Source of the DNA: Actinoplanes philippinensis | GTDB lineage: Bacteria; Actinomycetota; Actinomycetes; Mycobacteriales; Micromonosporaceae | DNA length: 64,000 nt | Direction: 5' to 3' | NCBI RefSeq assembly: GCF_900113015.1 | Contig: NZ_FONV01000004.1 | Span: forward strand, 558,001 to 622,000 | In this document: piece by piece, positions 18,346 to 26,295 of the stretch | Layout of the letters: each line of letters opens with the position of its first letter | Position numbering within the stretch: position 1 is the first letter of the stretch | Program-made: the position numbers and the translations under genes | Notes under the pieces: generated by a model | Told to the model about the DNA's origin: nothing | Seen by the model: only the letters and a program-made list of their open reading frames with translations | Database searches by the model: none

Positions 18346-18436
18346 GCGGCCCGTTGCCCGGCGGTGGGGCCGGCGACACCGCACCCGGTTAGCGTCGGCC
18401 ACCGACGACTTCGGACACCGCACAAGGGAGCACGCC

Positions 18437-18832
18437 ATGACCGTCACCCACCAGCAGCTGGTCGACGCCGCGCGCGAGCACGGCGAGCGTTACGTCGAGG
18501 CGTTCAACTCGGGCGACGTCGACACGATCAACGCCATGTACACCGAGGACGCGATCTCCGTGTGGGAGCCGGGCAACCCGCAGACCGGGCAGGCGCGGCG
18601 CGACTCCCTCGCAGAATTCATCAGCCAGAAGCCGCGCATGACCGCCACGTTGCAGGAGTCGCACGTCACCGGCGACACCGCCCTGCTCGTTGTCAACTGG
18701 GCGATCGACGTGACCACCCCGGAAGGCGAGCAGCACCTGGAGGGCGTCGGCCTGGACGTGCTGCGCCTGGGCGCCGACGGCCAGTGGCTGTTCGCCGTCG
18801 ACAACCCCTTCGGCCAGACCCCGACCGCCTGA
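18437..18832 (+). CDS. Small SnoaL-like / NTF2-fold protein (131 aa), copy 1
   Basis: The start at ATG 18437 is set by AAGGGAG six bases upstream. The product fits the NTF2-fold family of SnoaL-like and SgcJ/EcaC-like proteins: an early helix with FNSGDVDTI, then MYTEDA, and a C-terminal QWLFAVDNPFG strand. Members are small cyclases, isomerases, dehydratases or hydroxylase-like proteins in polyketide pathways, and fold alone does not say which. There is no signal peptide, so it should be cytosolic. It is divergent from the PKS and shares its promoter region. A homologue lies at 24,054-24,452 (same FNSGD, YTxDAIS and GQWxLAVD-like landmarks). In this cluster it may act on the released chain or a cyclic intermediate. 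Family confident, reaction unknown. Confidence 0.85.
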   Translation: MTVTHQQLVDAAREHGERYVEAFNSGDVDTINAMYTEDAISVWEPGNPQTGQARRDSLAEFISQKPRMTATLQESHVTGDTALLVVNWAIDVTTPEGEQHLEGVGLDVLRLGADGQWLFAVDNPFGQTPTA

Positions 18833-18869
18833 CCGCATCCACCCGGCCCGGCCGACCGGGCGCACGACA

Positions 18870-18903
18870 GCGAGGTCCGCCCCGGCATCGGGGCGGACCT
18901 CGC
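18870..18903. terminator. Perfect 15-bp hairpin between convergent genes
   Basis: Arms at 18870-18884 and 18889-18903 are perfectly complementary with a GCAT loop. It sits between the convergent genes ending at 18832 (+) and 18916 (-), so it can act as a bidirectional terminator. There is no long T tract, as is usual in actinobacteria. Confidence 0.85.
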
Positions 18904-18915
18904 ACGTGCGACCGG

Positions 18916-19431
18916 TCACTCCGCCGGCGTCGGGGCTGCTCCCGGACGGAACCCGCCGTCGAAGAAGATCAGTCCGTCGGCGCCGGAGCCGCGCAGGCTG
19001 CCGACCACCGCGCCGATGAAGATCGAGTGGTCGCCGGAGTCGTGCGAGTCGGCCAGCTCGCATTCGATCCACGCCAGCGCCCCGCCGAGCAGCGGCGCTC
19101 CAGTTCGCGCCCCGGGACGCCAGTCGAACGCCTCGAACTGCCGCGCGCCCAGTGGCCGGCTCTTGTCCGCGAAGTAGCGCGCGTGCCGCTCCTGGTCGGC
19201 GGCCATGATGGAGATCGCGAAGCGGCGCTCCGAATTGATCGACTTGTGCATGACCGCGCTGTGCGCCACGCAGCAGAGCACCTGCGCGGGTTCGAGCGAC
19301 ACCGAGCTGAAGGCGTTGGCGGTCATGCCGTGCGGGTGCTCGCCACCGACGGTGACGACGACGACGCCGGTGGCGAACATCGACATGACCTCGCGCATGG
19401 TCGCCGGCACGGGCAATTCCTGAAGGGACAT
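18916..19431 (-). CDS. Flavin reductase domain protein (171 aa), probable FMNH2/FADH2 supplier
   Basis: The start at ATG 19431 is supported by GGGAG five bases upstream; an upstream in-frame ATG would add 42 residues without an RBS. It belongs to the short-chain flavin reductase family (HpaC/ActVB-like): an N-terminal MSMFATGVVVVT strand, GMTANAFSSVSLEP in the flavin-binding loop, and a C-terminal IFIGAVVG strand. Such enzymes use NAD(P)H to reduce free flavin, which is handed to a separate monooxygenase. Two acyl-CoA-dehydrogenase-fold flavoenzymes in this cluster (30,867 and 38,439) are the natural candidate partners. It is divergent from the aminotransferase gene at 19,635. Family confident; the pairing is inference. 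Confidence 0.9.
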   Translation of the reverse strand: MSLQELPVPATMREVMSMFATGVVVVTVGGEHPHGMTANAFSSVSLEPAQVLCCVAHSAVMHKSINSERRFAISIMAADQERHARYFADKSRPLGARQFEAFDWRPGARTGAPLLGGALAWIECELADSHDSGDHSIFIGAVVGSLRGSGADGLIFFDGGFRPGAAPTPAE

Positions 19432-19534
19432 CGCTGCTCCCGTCCGAGGGGACTCACGATCGACCGTAATCGTCCCGTGGCGGTCGGTATCCACCCCGAG
19501 GTCATCGTGTGGCAATCCCACGCCCCGGCCGCCA

Positions 19535-19586
19535 CTTACCGGGCCGAGACCGCACACTGCCGGGCCGAAGGCGGGCCGCCGGTAAC
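19535..19586. promoter_or_regulatory. Weak GTTACC-like boxes in a divergent promoter region
   Basis: Between the flavin reductase and aminotransferase starts, CTTACCG (19535-19541) is followed at an 11-bp step by GAGACCG (19546-19552), and GTTACCG occurs on the minus strand at 19580-19586. They resemble the boxes at 18,313 but the repeats are imperfect. Confidence 0.3.
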
Positions 19587-19634
19587 GTCCGGCCGCAGAC
19601 GGCCTGTACCTGCTGACGCGGACGAGGAGTCCCG

Positions 19635-21212
19635 ATGACCACCACCGAATCCCGCACCACCGAGCTGGCCGAGCCGCAGATGCTCGGCTTCCTCGCCCAG
19701 CTCGGCATCGACGTCGAGTTCACCCGGGCCGAGGGGGACACGTTGTTCTACCGCGACGCCGGCGGCCGGGAGGTGCCGGTGCTCGACTTCGCCGGCGGTT
19801 ACGGCGCGCTGATCCTCGGCCACAACCATCCGGAGATCGTCGGCGCCGCCCACGAGTTCCTCTCCGCCGGGCGGCCGGTGCTGGCCCAGGCCTCACGGCA
19901 GAGTGACCCGGCTGCCGTCGTCGGTCTGCTCAACACGATTCTGCGCCGTGAGTTCGGGGACCCGGAGCCGTACTACGGCGTCTTCGCCAACAGCGGGGCC
20001 GAGGCGGTCGAGGTGGCCATGAAGCACGCCGAGTTCGCCCGGGTGCTACGCGTGCGGGAGCTGCTCACCGAGATCGAGACACACCTGACCGACGCCGTGG
20101 AGGCGGTCCGCTCGGGCGCCGCGCGAGTGCCGGAGCAGGTTCTACGCGACCTGGGCGTCGCGCCCGGCGACGGCCTCGACGCCGCCGCCGAGCGAGTTCG
20201 CGCCGCCGCGGCCGCCTGCGCCGCGCGGCCGCCGGTGTTCCTCACCTTCGCCGGTTCCTTCCACGGCAAGCTGGCCGGCTCGATCCAGCTGACCCACAAC
20301 GCGGACTTCCGTGTCCCGTTCGCGGGGATGGCGGCCGGTGCCCGGTTCATCGCGTTCGAGGAACCCGGCGCGGTCGCCCGGGCGGTCGAGGCCGAGCGTG
20401 CCGAAGTGCCGGAGCTGCTGGTCGACGGGGACGAGATCCGGCTGGCACGACGTCCGTTCCCGGTTGTCGCCGCTTTCGTCCTGGAGGTGATCCAGGGTGA
20501 GGGCGGCATCCGGACGGTGTCGGCGCCGATCGCCGCCGAGGTGCGCGCGGCCGCCGACGCGGCCGGGTTCCCGGTCGTGGTCGACGAGATCCAGAGCGGG
20601 ATGGGCCGCACCGGCGCGTTCTTCGCCGCCGCGCACCTCCAGCTGCGGCCGGACTACGTCGTGCTGGCCAAAGGGCTCGGTGGCGGACTGGCCAAGACCG
20701 CGCTCACCCTGATCCGCGAGAGCTTCTACCGCCCCGATTTCGAACTCCTGCACAGTTCGACGTTCGCCCGCGACGGGTTCTCCACCGCGTTGGCGCTGCG
20801 GGCGCTCAGAGTGCTGGAGGCGGACGGCGGCGCGGTGTACCGGCTGGCCGAGCGGGCCGGCGAGCGGCTGCGGGGCACGCTGGAGAAGGTCCGCGCCGAC
20901 TTCCCGGACATCGTGGCCGAGGTGCGTGGCCGCGGCCTGATGCTCGGCGTCGAGTTCCACGAGCAGTCGGCGTCGCCGCTGCATCCGCTGCGTGAGGCGG
21001 ACACCGCCGGGATCCTGGGCTACGTGTTCTCCGGCTACCTGTTCGGGGCGCACCGGATCCGTACCTTCCCGACCGCGAGCGCGGTCCGCACGTTGCGCCT
21101 GGAGCCGTCGGCCCATCTCGATGACGAGTCGATCGCCGAGCTGGACGGCGCGCTGCGCACCCTGTGCACGCTGTTGCGGGCCGGGGACCCGCGGCTGTTC
21201 GGCGTCGTGTGA
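19635..21212 (+). CDS. PLP-dependent class III aminotransferase (525 aa)
   Basis: ATG 19635 follows GAGGAG. The class III (ornithine/diaminobutyrate-type) fold is shown by the glycine-rich start of the catalytic domain (FAGGYGALILGHNHP, about 51-65), FANSGAEAVEVAMKHAEFAR for cofactor phosphate binding (about 116), VVDEIQSGMGRTG with the cofactor-contacting Asp (about 313), and VLAKGLGGG carrying the Schiff-base Lys (about 346). An extra helical segment of roughly 70 residues (about 140-210) makes it longer than the usual 420-460. It moves an amino group between an amino acid and an aldehyde or ketone. Beside a PKS and an imine-reductase-like gene, an attractive role is amination of a polyketide aldehyde before ring closure, as known for bacterial polyketide alkaloids. 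Family certain; substrate is inference. Confidence 0.95.
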   Translation: MTTTESRTTELAEPQMLGFLAQLGIDVEFTRAEGDTLFYRDAGGREVPVLDFAGGYGALILGHNHPEIVGAAHEFLSAGRPVLAQASRQSDPAAVVGLLNTILRREFGDPEPYYGVFANSGAEAVEVAMKHAEFARVLRVRELLTEIETHLTDAVEAVRSGAARVPEQVLRDLGVAPGDGLDAAAERVRAAAAACAARPPVFLTFAGSFHGKLAGSIQLTHNADFRVPFAGMAAGARFIAFEEPGAVARAVEAERAEVPELLVDGDEIRLARRPFPVVAAFVLEVIQGEGGIRTVSAPIAAEVRAAADAAGFPVVVDEIQSGMGRTGAFFAAAHLQLRPDYVVLAKGLGGGLAKTALTLIRESFYRPDFELLHSSTFARDGFSTALALRALRVLEADGGAVYRLAERAGERLRGTLEKVRADFPDIVAEVRGRGLMLGVEFHEQSASPLHPLREADTAGILGYVFSGYLFGAHRIRTFPTASAVRTLRLEPSAHLDDESIAELDGALRTLCTLLRAGDPRLFGVV

Positions 21213-21216
21213 TCAG

Positions 21217-21252
21217 GCCGTCCCGGGCCGCCCCGTGCCGGCCCGGGACGGC
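21217..21252. terminator. 13-bp hairpin between aminotransferase and SARP genes
   Basis: Arms 21217-21229 and 21240-21252 are perfectly complementary around a 10-nt loop, starting five bases after the aminotransferase stop. The genes converge here, so it probably serves both. Confidence 0.85.
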
Positions 21253-21268
21253 GGGCCCGGCGCCCGGC

Positions 21269-23548
21269 TCAGCCGGTCACGCACGAGGTCGCCTTGGCAC
21301 TCAGGTATCGCGGCGCCCGCATGGCAAGCAGCGAGCGCAGGTGCCGGCGTCGCTCGTCGGGCTGGGCGTCCGGGCTCGCCCCCAGCAGCTGACGCAGCCA
21401 GCCACTCACGCCGCGCGCCGCCTGCCCTTCCGCGGAGTCCAGCAGCCGATCCACCGCCGTGTCGGAGAGCGCGTCGAGGGTCAGCGTGGTGATGTGCCGC
21501 TTGCCCCCGCCCCAGCCGGGTCGCACGTCGAGCAGGCTCGGCTGGGCCGAGGCGACCACGAGCAGCGGCACGTCGGAGAAGTCTGCCAGGCCGTTGACCA
21601 GGGTGAGTACGTCGTCGCCGGCCCGGTGGAGGTCGTCGATCAGCAGCACCAGCGGCCGGTCCAGAGGCACATGCTCCAGGAACTGGCGCCATGCGCCGAG
21701 CTCGGTCTGCAGGTCGCCGAGGTGGTCGCGGCCGGCGTCCGGGTCGACGTAGGGCAGCAGGCACGCGGCGAGGGTTCGATTCCGGTCCGGGTCGGCGACG
21801 AGGTTGCGCAGGGCGCGTTCGAGCTTCGCCTTCCGTACGCCGGTGGAATCGTCCCCGTAGACCTCGCACAGCGCCAGGACCAGCTCGCGCTGGAGGGCGA
21901 AGACGTCGTCCTCGGCCCGATCGGCGACCTCGCCGGACACCGGGAACCGGGCCACGTGTGCGCGGCCACCGATGACGTGCCGCAACTCGGCCAGGAAACG
22001 GCTCTTGCCGGTGCCGGACTCACCGAGGATGGTCACCAGGTGCGGGGTGACCCGGTACCGCGCCCGCTCCAGCAGATCGCAGACCAGGGAGAGCTCGAAC
22101 TCGCGCTCGACCAGCGGCATCCCGTCGTACGCCGCCTCGTCGAAGCGCAGCCCCCGCACCGCCCATTCACCCGGCTGGGCCAGGCGGTCGCTGCGGTAGA
22201 CGTCGTCGACGTCGCACCGGGTCTCGTCGCAGATCCGGATCTCACTGTCGCCGGCACGGGCCAGCAGCGCGTGGCACCGGTCGAGGACCTGGCCGGTGGC
22301 CGAGGTGAGCGCTCCCCCGGCGGGCGACTCGTATCGCACCAGCGCCGACCCGGTGACCACGGCGGCGCGGAACCGCACCGGCGGGCGGGTCTGGTCACCG
22401 ACGGGCTCGGTCAGGTGGTCGCGTACGGCCAACGCCGCGAAGACGGCGCGCTGGGCGCCGTCCTGGCCGTTCCCGGCCGGGAAGACGGCCATCGAGATCG
22501 GACCGATCGCCGCCGTGGCCTGTCCGCCGAGCTGCTCCACGTGGCGGCGGGCGTCGTCGGCGACGCCGGCGAGCAGCGCGTCCGCGTCGGGTTGCCCGGC
22601 CGCGCCGCTCTCCTCGTCCACCTGGGTGCTCACCAGCAGAACGCTCACCGGCCGACGGGCGCTGACGTCGACGGCGACCGGCCCGGCCTGCGGTGAGGTC
22701 TCCGGTATCCGCGGCGCGGGGATCCGGACCGGGACCGGTTCGACGGGCGGCGCGGCCAGCACCACCGGTTCGCCGGCCGCCGCGGCGTCCAGGTCGAGCG
22801 CCGGGTCCTGCGCCAGGATCGCGGTGTGCAGCACCTGCAGGTCCCGGCCGGGTTCCAGGCCGAGCTCCTCGACGAGCGTGGCGCGCACCCGCCGGTAGAC
22901 GTTGAGCGCATCTGCCTGCCGTCCACTGCGGTAGAGCGCGAGCATCAGCTGCTGGCAGGAGCGCTCCCGGATGTTGACGCCACAGACCATGGTCTCCAGA
23001 TCGGCGAGCACACTCTGGTGCTGGCCGCAGGCGAGGCGGGCCTCGAAGTAGTCCTCCAGGGCGTCCAGCCGTGAATTCTCCACCGCGGTCAGCTCGGGCC
23101 AGACGATGTCGGCCTCGGTGAGGTCGGCCAGCGCCGGGCCCCGCCACAGATCGAGCGCCTGGCGCAGCATCGTGGCCGCGGCGGCGGGCTCGCCCCAGGC
23201 GAGGCGCTCGCGGCCGGCGTCGACCTGCGTCTGGAACTGGACGAGATCCACGTCCTCCGGCGGGACCACCAGCTTGTAGCCGGGCGACTGGGTCACCAGC
23301 TCGACCGGACCCGCGTCCTCGGCCGACAGGACCCGGCGCAGACCCCACACCGCGTTCTGCAGGATCTTGCGGGCCGAGACCGGCGCGTCGTCGGCGGGCC
23401 AGAGCGCGTAGAGCAACTGACTGGTGGCGACCACCCGATTGGAACGCAACAGCAGGTATCCGAGAGCCGCGCGCTGCTTGGTCCCTCCCAGCGGCACCGC
23501 GCTGCCCTCGTGCACCACTTCCATCGGCCCAAGGACACCGAATCGCAT
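21269..23548 (-). CDS. SARP-family pathway regulator with cyclase-like and AAA ATPase regions (PimR-like, short form)
   Basis: 759 aa; ATG 23548 follows GGGGGAG. Residues 1-95 form the OmpR-type winged helix (MRFGVLGPMEV, QNAVWGLRRVL), and 96-250 the bacterial transcriptional activation domain (YRSGRQADALNVYRRVR), which together define a SARP. Residues about 300-470 look like a degenerate nucleotide-cyclase domain (RRPVSVLLVSTQ; VVTGSALVRYES). From about 480 comes an AAA ATPase with Walker A GESGTGKS and Walker B LVLLIDDLH. The same domain order is known in PimR, a polyene pathway activator that is several hundred residues longer; here the long LuxR/TPR-like tail is missing. It should activate the PKS and tailoring genes by binding spaced heptamer repeats (candidates at 18,313 and 23,960). 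Strong family call; target sites inferred. Confidence 0.93.
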   Translation of the reverse strand: MRFGVLGPMEVVHEGSAVPLGGTKQRAALGYLLLRSNRVVATSQLLYALWPADDAPVSARKILQNAVWGLRRVLSAEDAGPVELVTQSPGYKLVVPPEDVDLVQFQTQVDAGRERLAWGEPAAAATMLRQALDLWRGPALADLTEADIVWPELTAVENSRLDALEDYFEARLACGQHQSVLADLETMVCGVNIRERSCQQLMLALYRSGRQADALNVYRRVRATLVEELGLEPGRDLQVLHTAILAQDPALDLDAAAAGEPVVLAAPPVEPVPVRIPAPRIPETSPQAGPVAVDVSARRPVSVLLVSTQVDEESGAAGQPDADALLAGVADDARRHVEQLGGQATAAIGPISMAVFPAGNGQDGAQRAVFAALAVRDHLTEPVGDQTRPPVRFRAAVVTGSALVRYESPAGGALTSATGQVLDRCHALLARAGDSEIRICDETRCDVDDVYRSDRLAQPGEWAVRGLRFDEAAYDGMPLVEREFELSLVCDLLERARYRVTPHLVTILGESGTGKSRFLAELRHVIGGRAHVARFPVSGEVADRAEDDVFALQRELVLALCEVYGDDSTGVRKAKLERALRNLVADPDRNRTLAACLLPYVDPDAGRDHLGDLQTELGAWRQFLEHVPLDRPLVLLIDDLHRAGDDVLTLVNGLADFSDVPLLVVASAQPSLLDVRPGWGGGKRHITTLTLDALSDTAVDRLLDSAEGQAARGVSGWLRQLLGASPDAQPDERRRHLRSLLAMRAPRYLSAKATSCVTG

Positions 23549-23865
23549 GCTCTCCCCCGAAGAACGTTTTTACAAAGGGTGACCATCTATGTCTATATCG
23601 TTACCTCAAAGTCGCGCACCCTTCCGGTGAGTTGCACCACAAAAAACATTTTCCTGGCAGGCAGAATGCGCCCGTACAAAGAAGTTGAATTGCTGTAAGA
23701 GACACTTCAGGAATGTTACGGGCCGGTTTCTCGTCGGGATTTCCGGAACCGCGTCACCGATCGGCGCCCCACCGGCGCCGTCGCCGGTGCGCGCCGTGCC
23801 TCACGATCGAGACCGCCTCCTCCACCCACACCGAATCGGACTCTAGTGGGCCACCCGCCACAAAA

Positions 23866-23891
23866 GTAAGTACGGACTCCAAGGTAAGTAC
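23866..23891. promoter_or_regulatory. Paired GTAAGTAC boxes
   Basis: GTAAGTAC occurs exactly twice, at 23866-23873 and 23884-23891, start to start 18 bp. The same octamer is found at 32,771 upstream of the imine-reductase-like gene next to an HxlR regulator, and a one-base variant at 56,643. Such TTAC/GTAA elements could be operators for an HxlR-type or similar regulator. Confidence 0.45.
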
Positions 23892-23959
23892 CCCACTCCG
23901 GCCTCCCCCCGAGCCCACCGGTGAGTAACCAGTCGAGCACCGAACGTCGCATCTGGACG

Positions 23960-23977
23960 GTTACCGCGGCATGACCG
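23960..23977 (+). promoter_or_regulatory. Candidate SARP heptamer pair upstream of the second NTF2-fold gene
   Basis: GTTACCG (23960-23966) and ATGACCG (23971-23977) have a 4-bp spacer and an 11-bp period, matching the spacing of the repeat before the PKS, with 5 of 7 bases shared between the two. They lie 77-94 bp before the start at 24,054. Confidence 0.45.
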
Positions 23978-24053
23978 TCGCTCGTGGGGTTCGTGGAACG
24001 CTTCGGAAGCGGGCGCCCCGCCCACCGGTCACCGAACAGACAGGAGCACCGGC

Positions 24054-24452
24054 ATGAGCACCATCCAGGATTCGATCATTCCCGACGACCCCCACCTGCA
24101 GAATGAACTGTTCGTGCGAATCTTCAATTCCGGCGACGGCGCCCTGTACGACTCGATGTACACGCCGGACGCAATCTCGAACATCTCCGGCACACCGCTG
24201 ACCGGGGCCCAGCGCACACAGTTCTTCAAGGACTTCCTGGCGACCGGCCCGTCGATCGCGTCGAAGGTCACGCAGAGCTACACGACCAAGGACACGTCCC
24301 TGCTGATCGTCGACTACCACCTGGAGATCCCGCAGCCGGACGGCAGCACCGCGAGCGTCCACGGCACCTGTACCGACGTGCTGATCCGCAACTCCGAGGG
24401 CCAGTGGCGACTGGCTGTCGACCGCCCGGTCCCCGACGACGCGCACGCCTGA
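24054..24452 (+). CDS. Small SnoaL-like / NTF2-fold protein (132 aa), copy 2
   Basis: ATG 24054 follows AGGAG by seven bases. It shares the landmark pattern of the protein at 18,437: IFNSGDG near residue 24, MYTPDAIS near 39, and EGQWRLAVDRP near the C-terminus, so the two are paralogues of the SnoaL-like/NTF2 fold. There is no signal peptide. It opens the rightward block that continues with the acyl-AMP ligase 85 bp downstream, which suggests one transcript. Different loops lining the pocket (SNISGTPLTG here, WEPGNPQTG in copy 1) suggest different ligands. Possible roles are cyclase, isomerase or dehydratase; none can be assigned from sequence. Confidence 0.85.
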   Translation: MSTIQDSIIPDDPHLQNELFVRIFNSGDGALYDSMYTPDAISNISGTPLTGAQRTQFFKDFLATGPSIASKVTQSYTTKDTSLLIVDYHLEIPQPDGSTASVHGTCTDVLIRNSEGQWRLAVDRPVPDDAHA

Positions 24453-24464
24453 GCCCGCGACGTC

Positions 24465-24493
24465 CCGGTCCTCGCCCCCGCGCCGGGGACCGG
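24465..24493. terminator. Weak intra-operon hairpin
   Basis: A 7-bp inverted repeat (CCGGTCC at 24465-24471, GGACCGG at 24487-24493) lies between the NTF2-fold gene and the acyl-AMP ligase gene. It could attenuate transcription or be chance. Confidence 0.3.
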
Positions 24494-24537
24494 TCCGGCC
24501 GGCTCGCTCCCGCGTCACCCTCGCACAAGGAGATCAG

Positions 24538-26295
24538 ATGACGAGCGCCAGGCTCGACCCGCGTGCGGACGAGATCCGTACGCTCCCGGACGCCCTGCGG
24601 CTGCGTGGCGAGCGCCAGCCGGACGACGTGGCCTACGTGTTTCTGCGCGACGGTGAGGTGCCCGACGAGAGCCTCACCTACGGCGAGCTGGCCGAGGCGG
24701 CGCGACGACGCGCGGCCCGTCTGACCGCCCTCGGGGTGGCCGGGCGCACCGCCGTGCTGCTCTACCCCTCCGGCCTGGAGTTCGTACGCTCCCTGCTGGG
24801 CTGCATGACCGCCGGCACGATCGGCGCACCGGTGCAGGTGCCGCGTCGCCGTGACGGACTGGTCCGGATCCGGCGCATCGCCGAGGACGCCGGCGCCACC
24901 ACGATCCTCACCACCGCCGCCGTCCGCGACGACCTGCAGCGCCGCTTCGGCGACGCCGACGAGCTGGCCGGGCTGGCGCTGCACGCCACCGACGAGCCGG
25001 ACACCGCGGAACCCGCCGGGACCGAGCCCGCCACCATCCCGGGGCCGGACGACATCGCCCTGCTCCAGTACACCTCAGGTTCCACCGGCGACCCCAAGGG
25101 TGTCATGGTCACCCACCGCAACTTCCTGCACAACGCCCGCGAGACCGCCGAGCTGTGGCCGCTCGAACCGGACGCCACAGTGGTCAACTGGCTGCCGCTC
25201 TTCCACGACATGGGCATGCTCTTCGGAGTGGTGATGCCCCTGTGGGGCGGCATCCCGTCGTACCTGATGGCGCCGGACTCCTTCATCCGGCGACCGGCCC
25301 GCTGGCTGGAGGCGATCGCCCGCTTCGGCGGCACCCACGCCGCCGCCCCGAGCTTCGCCTACGAGCTGTGCGTGCGGGCCGCTGCCGAGGGCCACACCGG
25401 TGAGGTGGGCGACCTGTCCCGCTGGCGGGTCGCGGCCAACGGCGCCGAACCGGTGCGCCGCCAGGTGATCACCGACTTCCTGGCGGCGTTCGCCCCGCAC
25501 GGCTTCGCGCCACGGGCCATGTGCCCCGGTTACGGACTGGCCGAGAACACCCTCAAGGTCACCGGCACCGACGAGCACCGGCCACCGCGGATGGCCTGGC
25601 TGGCCGCCGGCCCGCTCGGGGACGGCGTCGCCGAGTTCGCCCCCGGCCCCGGCCCGGACGTCCTGCCCGCGGTCGGCAGCGGCACCACCGTGCCGGGCAC
25701 CACGGTACGCATCGTCGACCCGGCCACCCGCCGGGAGTGCTCGCCCGGGCACGTCGGCGAGATCTGGGTCGACAGTCCGTGCGTCGCCCGTGGCTACTGG
25801 AACCGGCCGGAGCTGTCCGAGGAGATCTTCCGCGCCCGGATCGACGGCTGCGGTGACGTCACCTACCTGCGCACCGGCGACCTGGGGTTCCTGCATGACG
25901 GCGACCTGTTCGTCACCGGGCGGCAGAAGGACGTCATCATCCGCAAGGGCCGCAACTTCTACCCGCAGGACATCGAGGAATCCGCCCAGCTCGCCGTCGA
26001 CGGGCTGCATCCCAACTGCGCGGCGGCGTTCTCGGTCGACGACGGGAGCTCGGAGCGCCTGGTCGTGCTGGTCGAGATCGACGGCCGGGTCGCGCGGACG
26101 CCGGGCGTCGACGTCACCTACGACGCGGTGCGCACGGCGATCTGGGAGCGGCACCGGCTGGAGGCCGACGAGATCCTGCTGGTGCGCCGGGGCACGCTGT
26201 CGCGGACCTCCAGCGGCAAGGTGCAACGACGGGCCTGCCGCCGGCGCTACGAGACCGGCGCGCTGACCCCGCTGAGCGCGGAGGTCGCCCGATGA
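24538..26295 (+). CDS. Fatty-acyl-AMP ligase-like adenylate-forming enzyme (FAAL), 585 aa
   Basis: ATG 24538 follows AAGGAG. The ATP-binding loop YTSGSTGDPKGV (about 180), CPGYGLAENTLKVTG (about 328), RTGDLGFLHDGDLFVTGRQKD (about 443) and RKGRNFYPQDIE (about 466) give the FAAL rather than acyl-CoA-synthetase pattern, since GLAE-x-T and NFYPQDIE are typical of ligases that load an acyl carrier protein. The reaction is carboxylic acid plus ATP to acyl-AMP, then transfer to a phosphopantetheine thiol. No free-standing ACP is seen nearby, so the acceptor may be a PKS ACP or lie outside the window. Its stop overlaps the KASIII start by four bases (ATGA), so they are translationally coupled. Confidence 0.93.
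   Translation: MTSARLDPRADEIRTLPDALRLRGERQPDDVAYVFLRDGEVPDESLTYGELAEAARRRAARLTALGVAGRTAVLLYPSGLEFVRSLLGCMTAGTIGAPVQVPRRRDGLVRIRRIAEDAGATTILTTAAVRDDLQRRFGDADELAGLALHATDEPDTAEPAGTEPATIPGPDDIALLQYTSGSTGDPKGVMVTHRNFLHNARETAELWPLEPDATVVNWLPLFHDMGMLFGVVMPLWGGIPSYLMAPDSFIRRPARWLEAIARFGGTHAAAPSFAYELCVRAAAEGHTGEVGDLSRWRVAANGAEPVRRQVITDFLAAFAPHGFAPRAMCPGYGLAENTLKVTGTDEHRPPRMAWLAAGPLGDGVAEFAPGPGPDVLPAVGSGTTVPGTTVRIVDPATRRECSPGHVGEIWVDSPCVARGYWNRPELSEEIFRARIDGCGDVTYLRTGDLGFLHDGDLFVTGRQKDVIIRKGRNFYPQDIEESAQLAVDGLHPNCAAAFSVDDGSSERLVVLVEIDGRVARTPGVDVTYDAVRTAIWERHRLEADEILLVRRGTLSRTSSGKVQRRACRRRYETGALTPLSAEVAR

Larger units (their letters stand above)
23549..24053. other. 505-bp intergenic regulatory region, partly AT-rich
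   Basis: This holds the divergent promoters of the SARP gene and of the small protein at 24,054. Bases 23,560-23,700 are unusually AT-rich for this genome. Distinct elements are a GTTACC copy near 23,599, a pair of GTAAGTAC boxes (23,866-23,891) and a GTTACCG/ATGACCG pair (23,960-23,977). The short open frames here show no coding-type composition or family likeness, so I call no gene. Confidence 0.7.

Noticed and set aside
18338..18436. N-terminal extension of the NTF2-fold protein at 18,437
   Set aside because: An in-frame ATG exists, but AAGGGAG sits directly before ATG 18,437 and the extension would cover the PKS promoter.
23713..24025. Short open frames between the SARP gene and the second NTF2-fold gene
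   Set aside because: No RBS, no coding-type third-position GC, and they overlap likely regulatory repeats.
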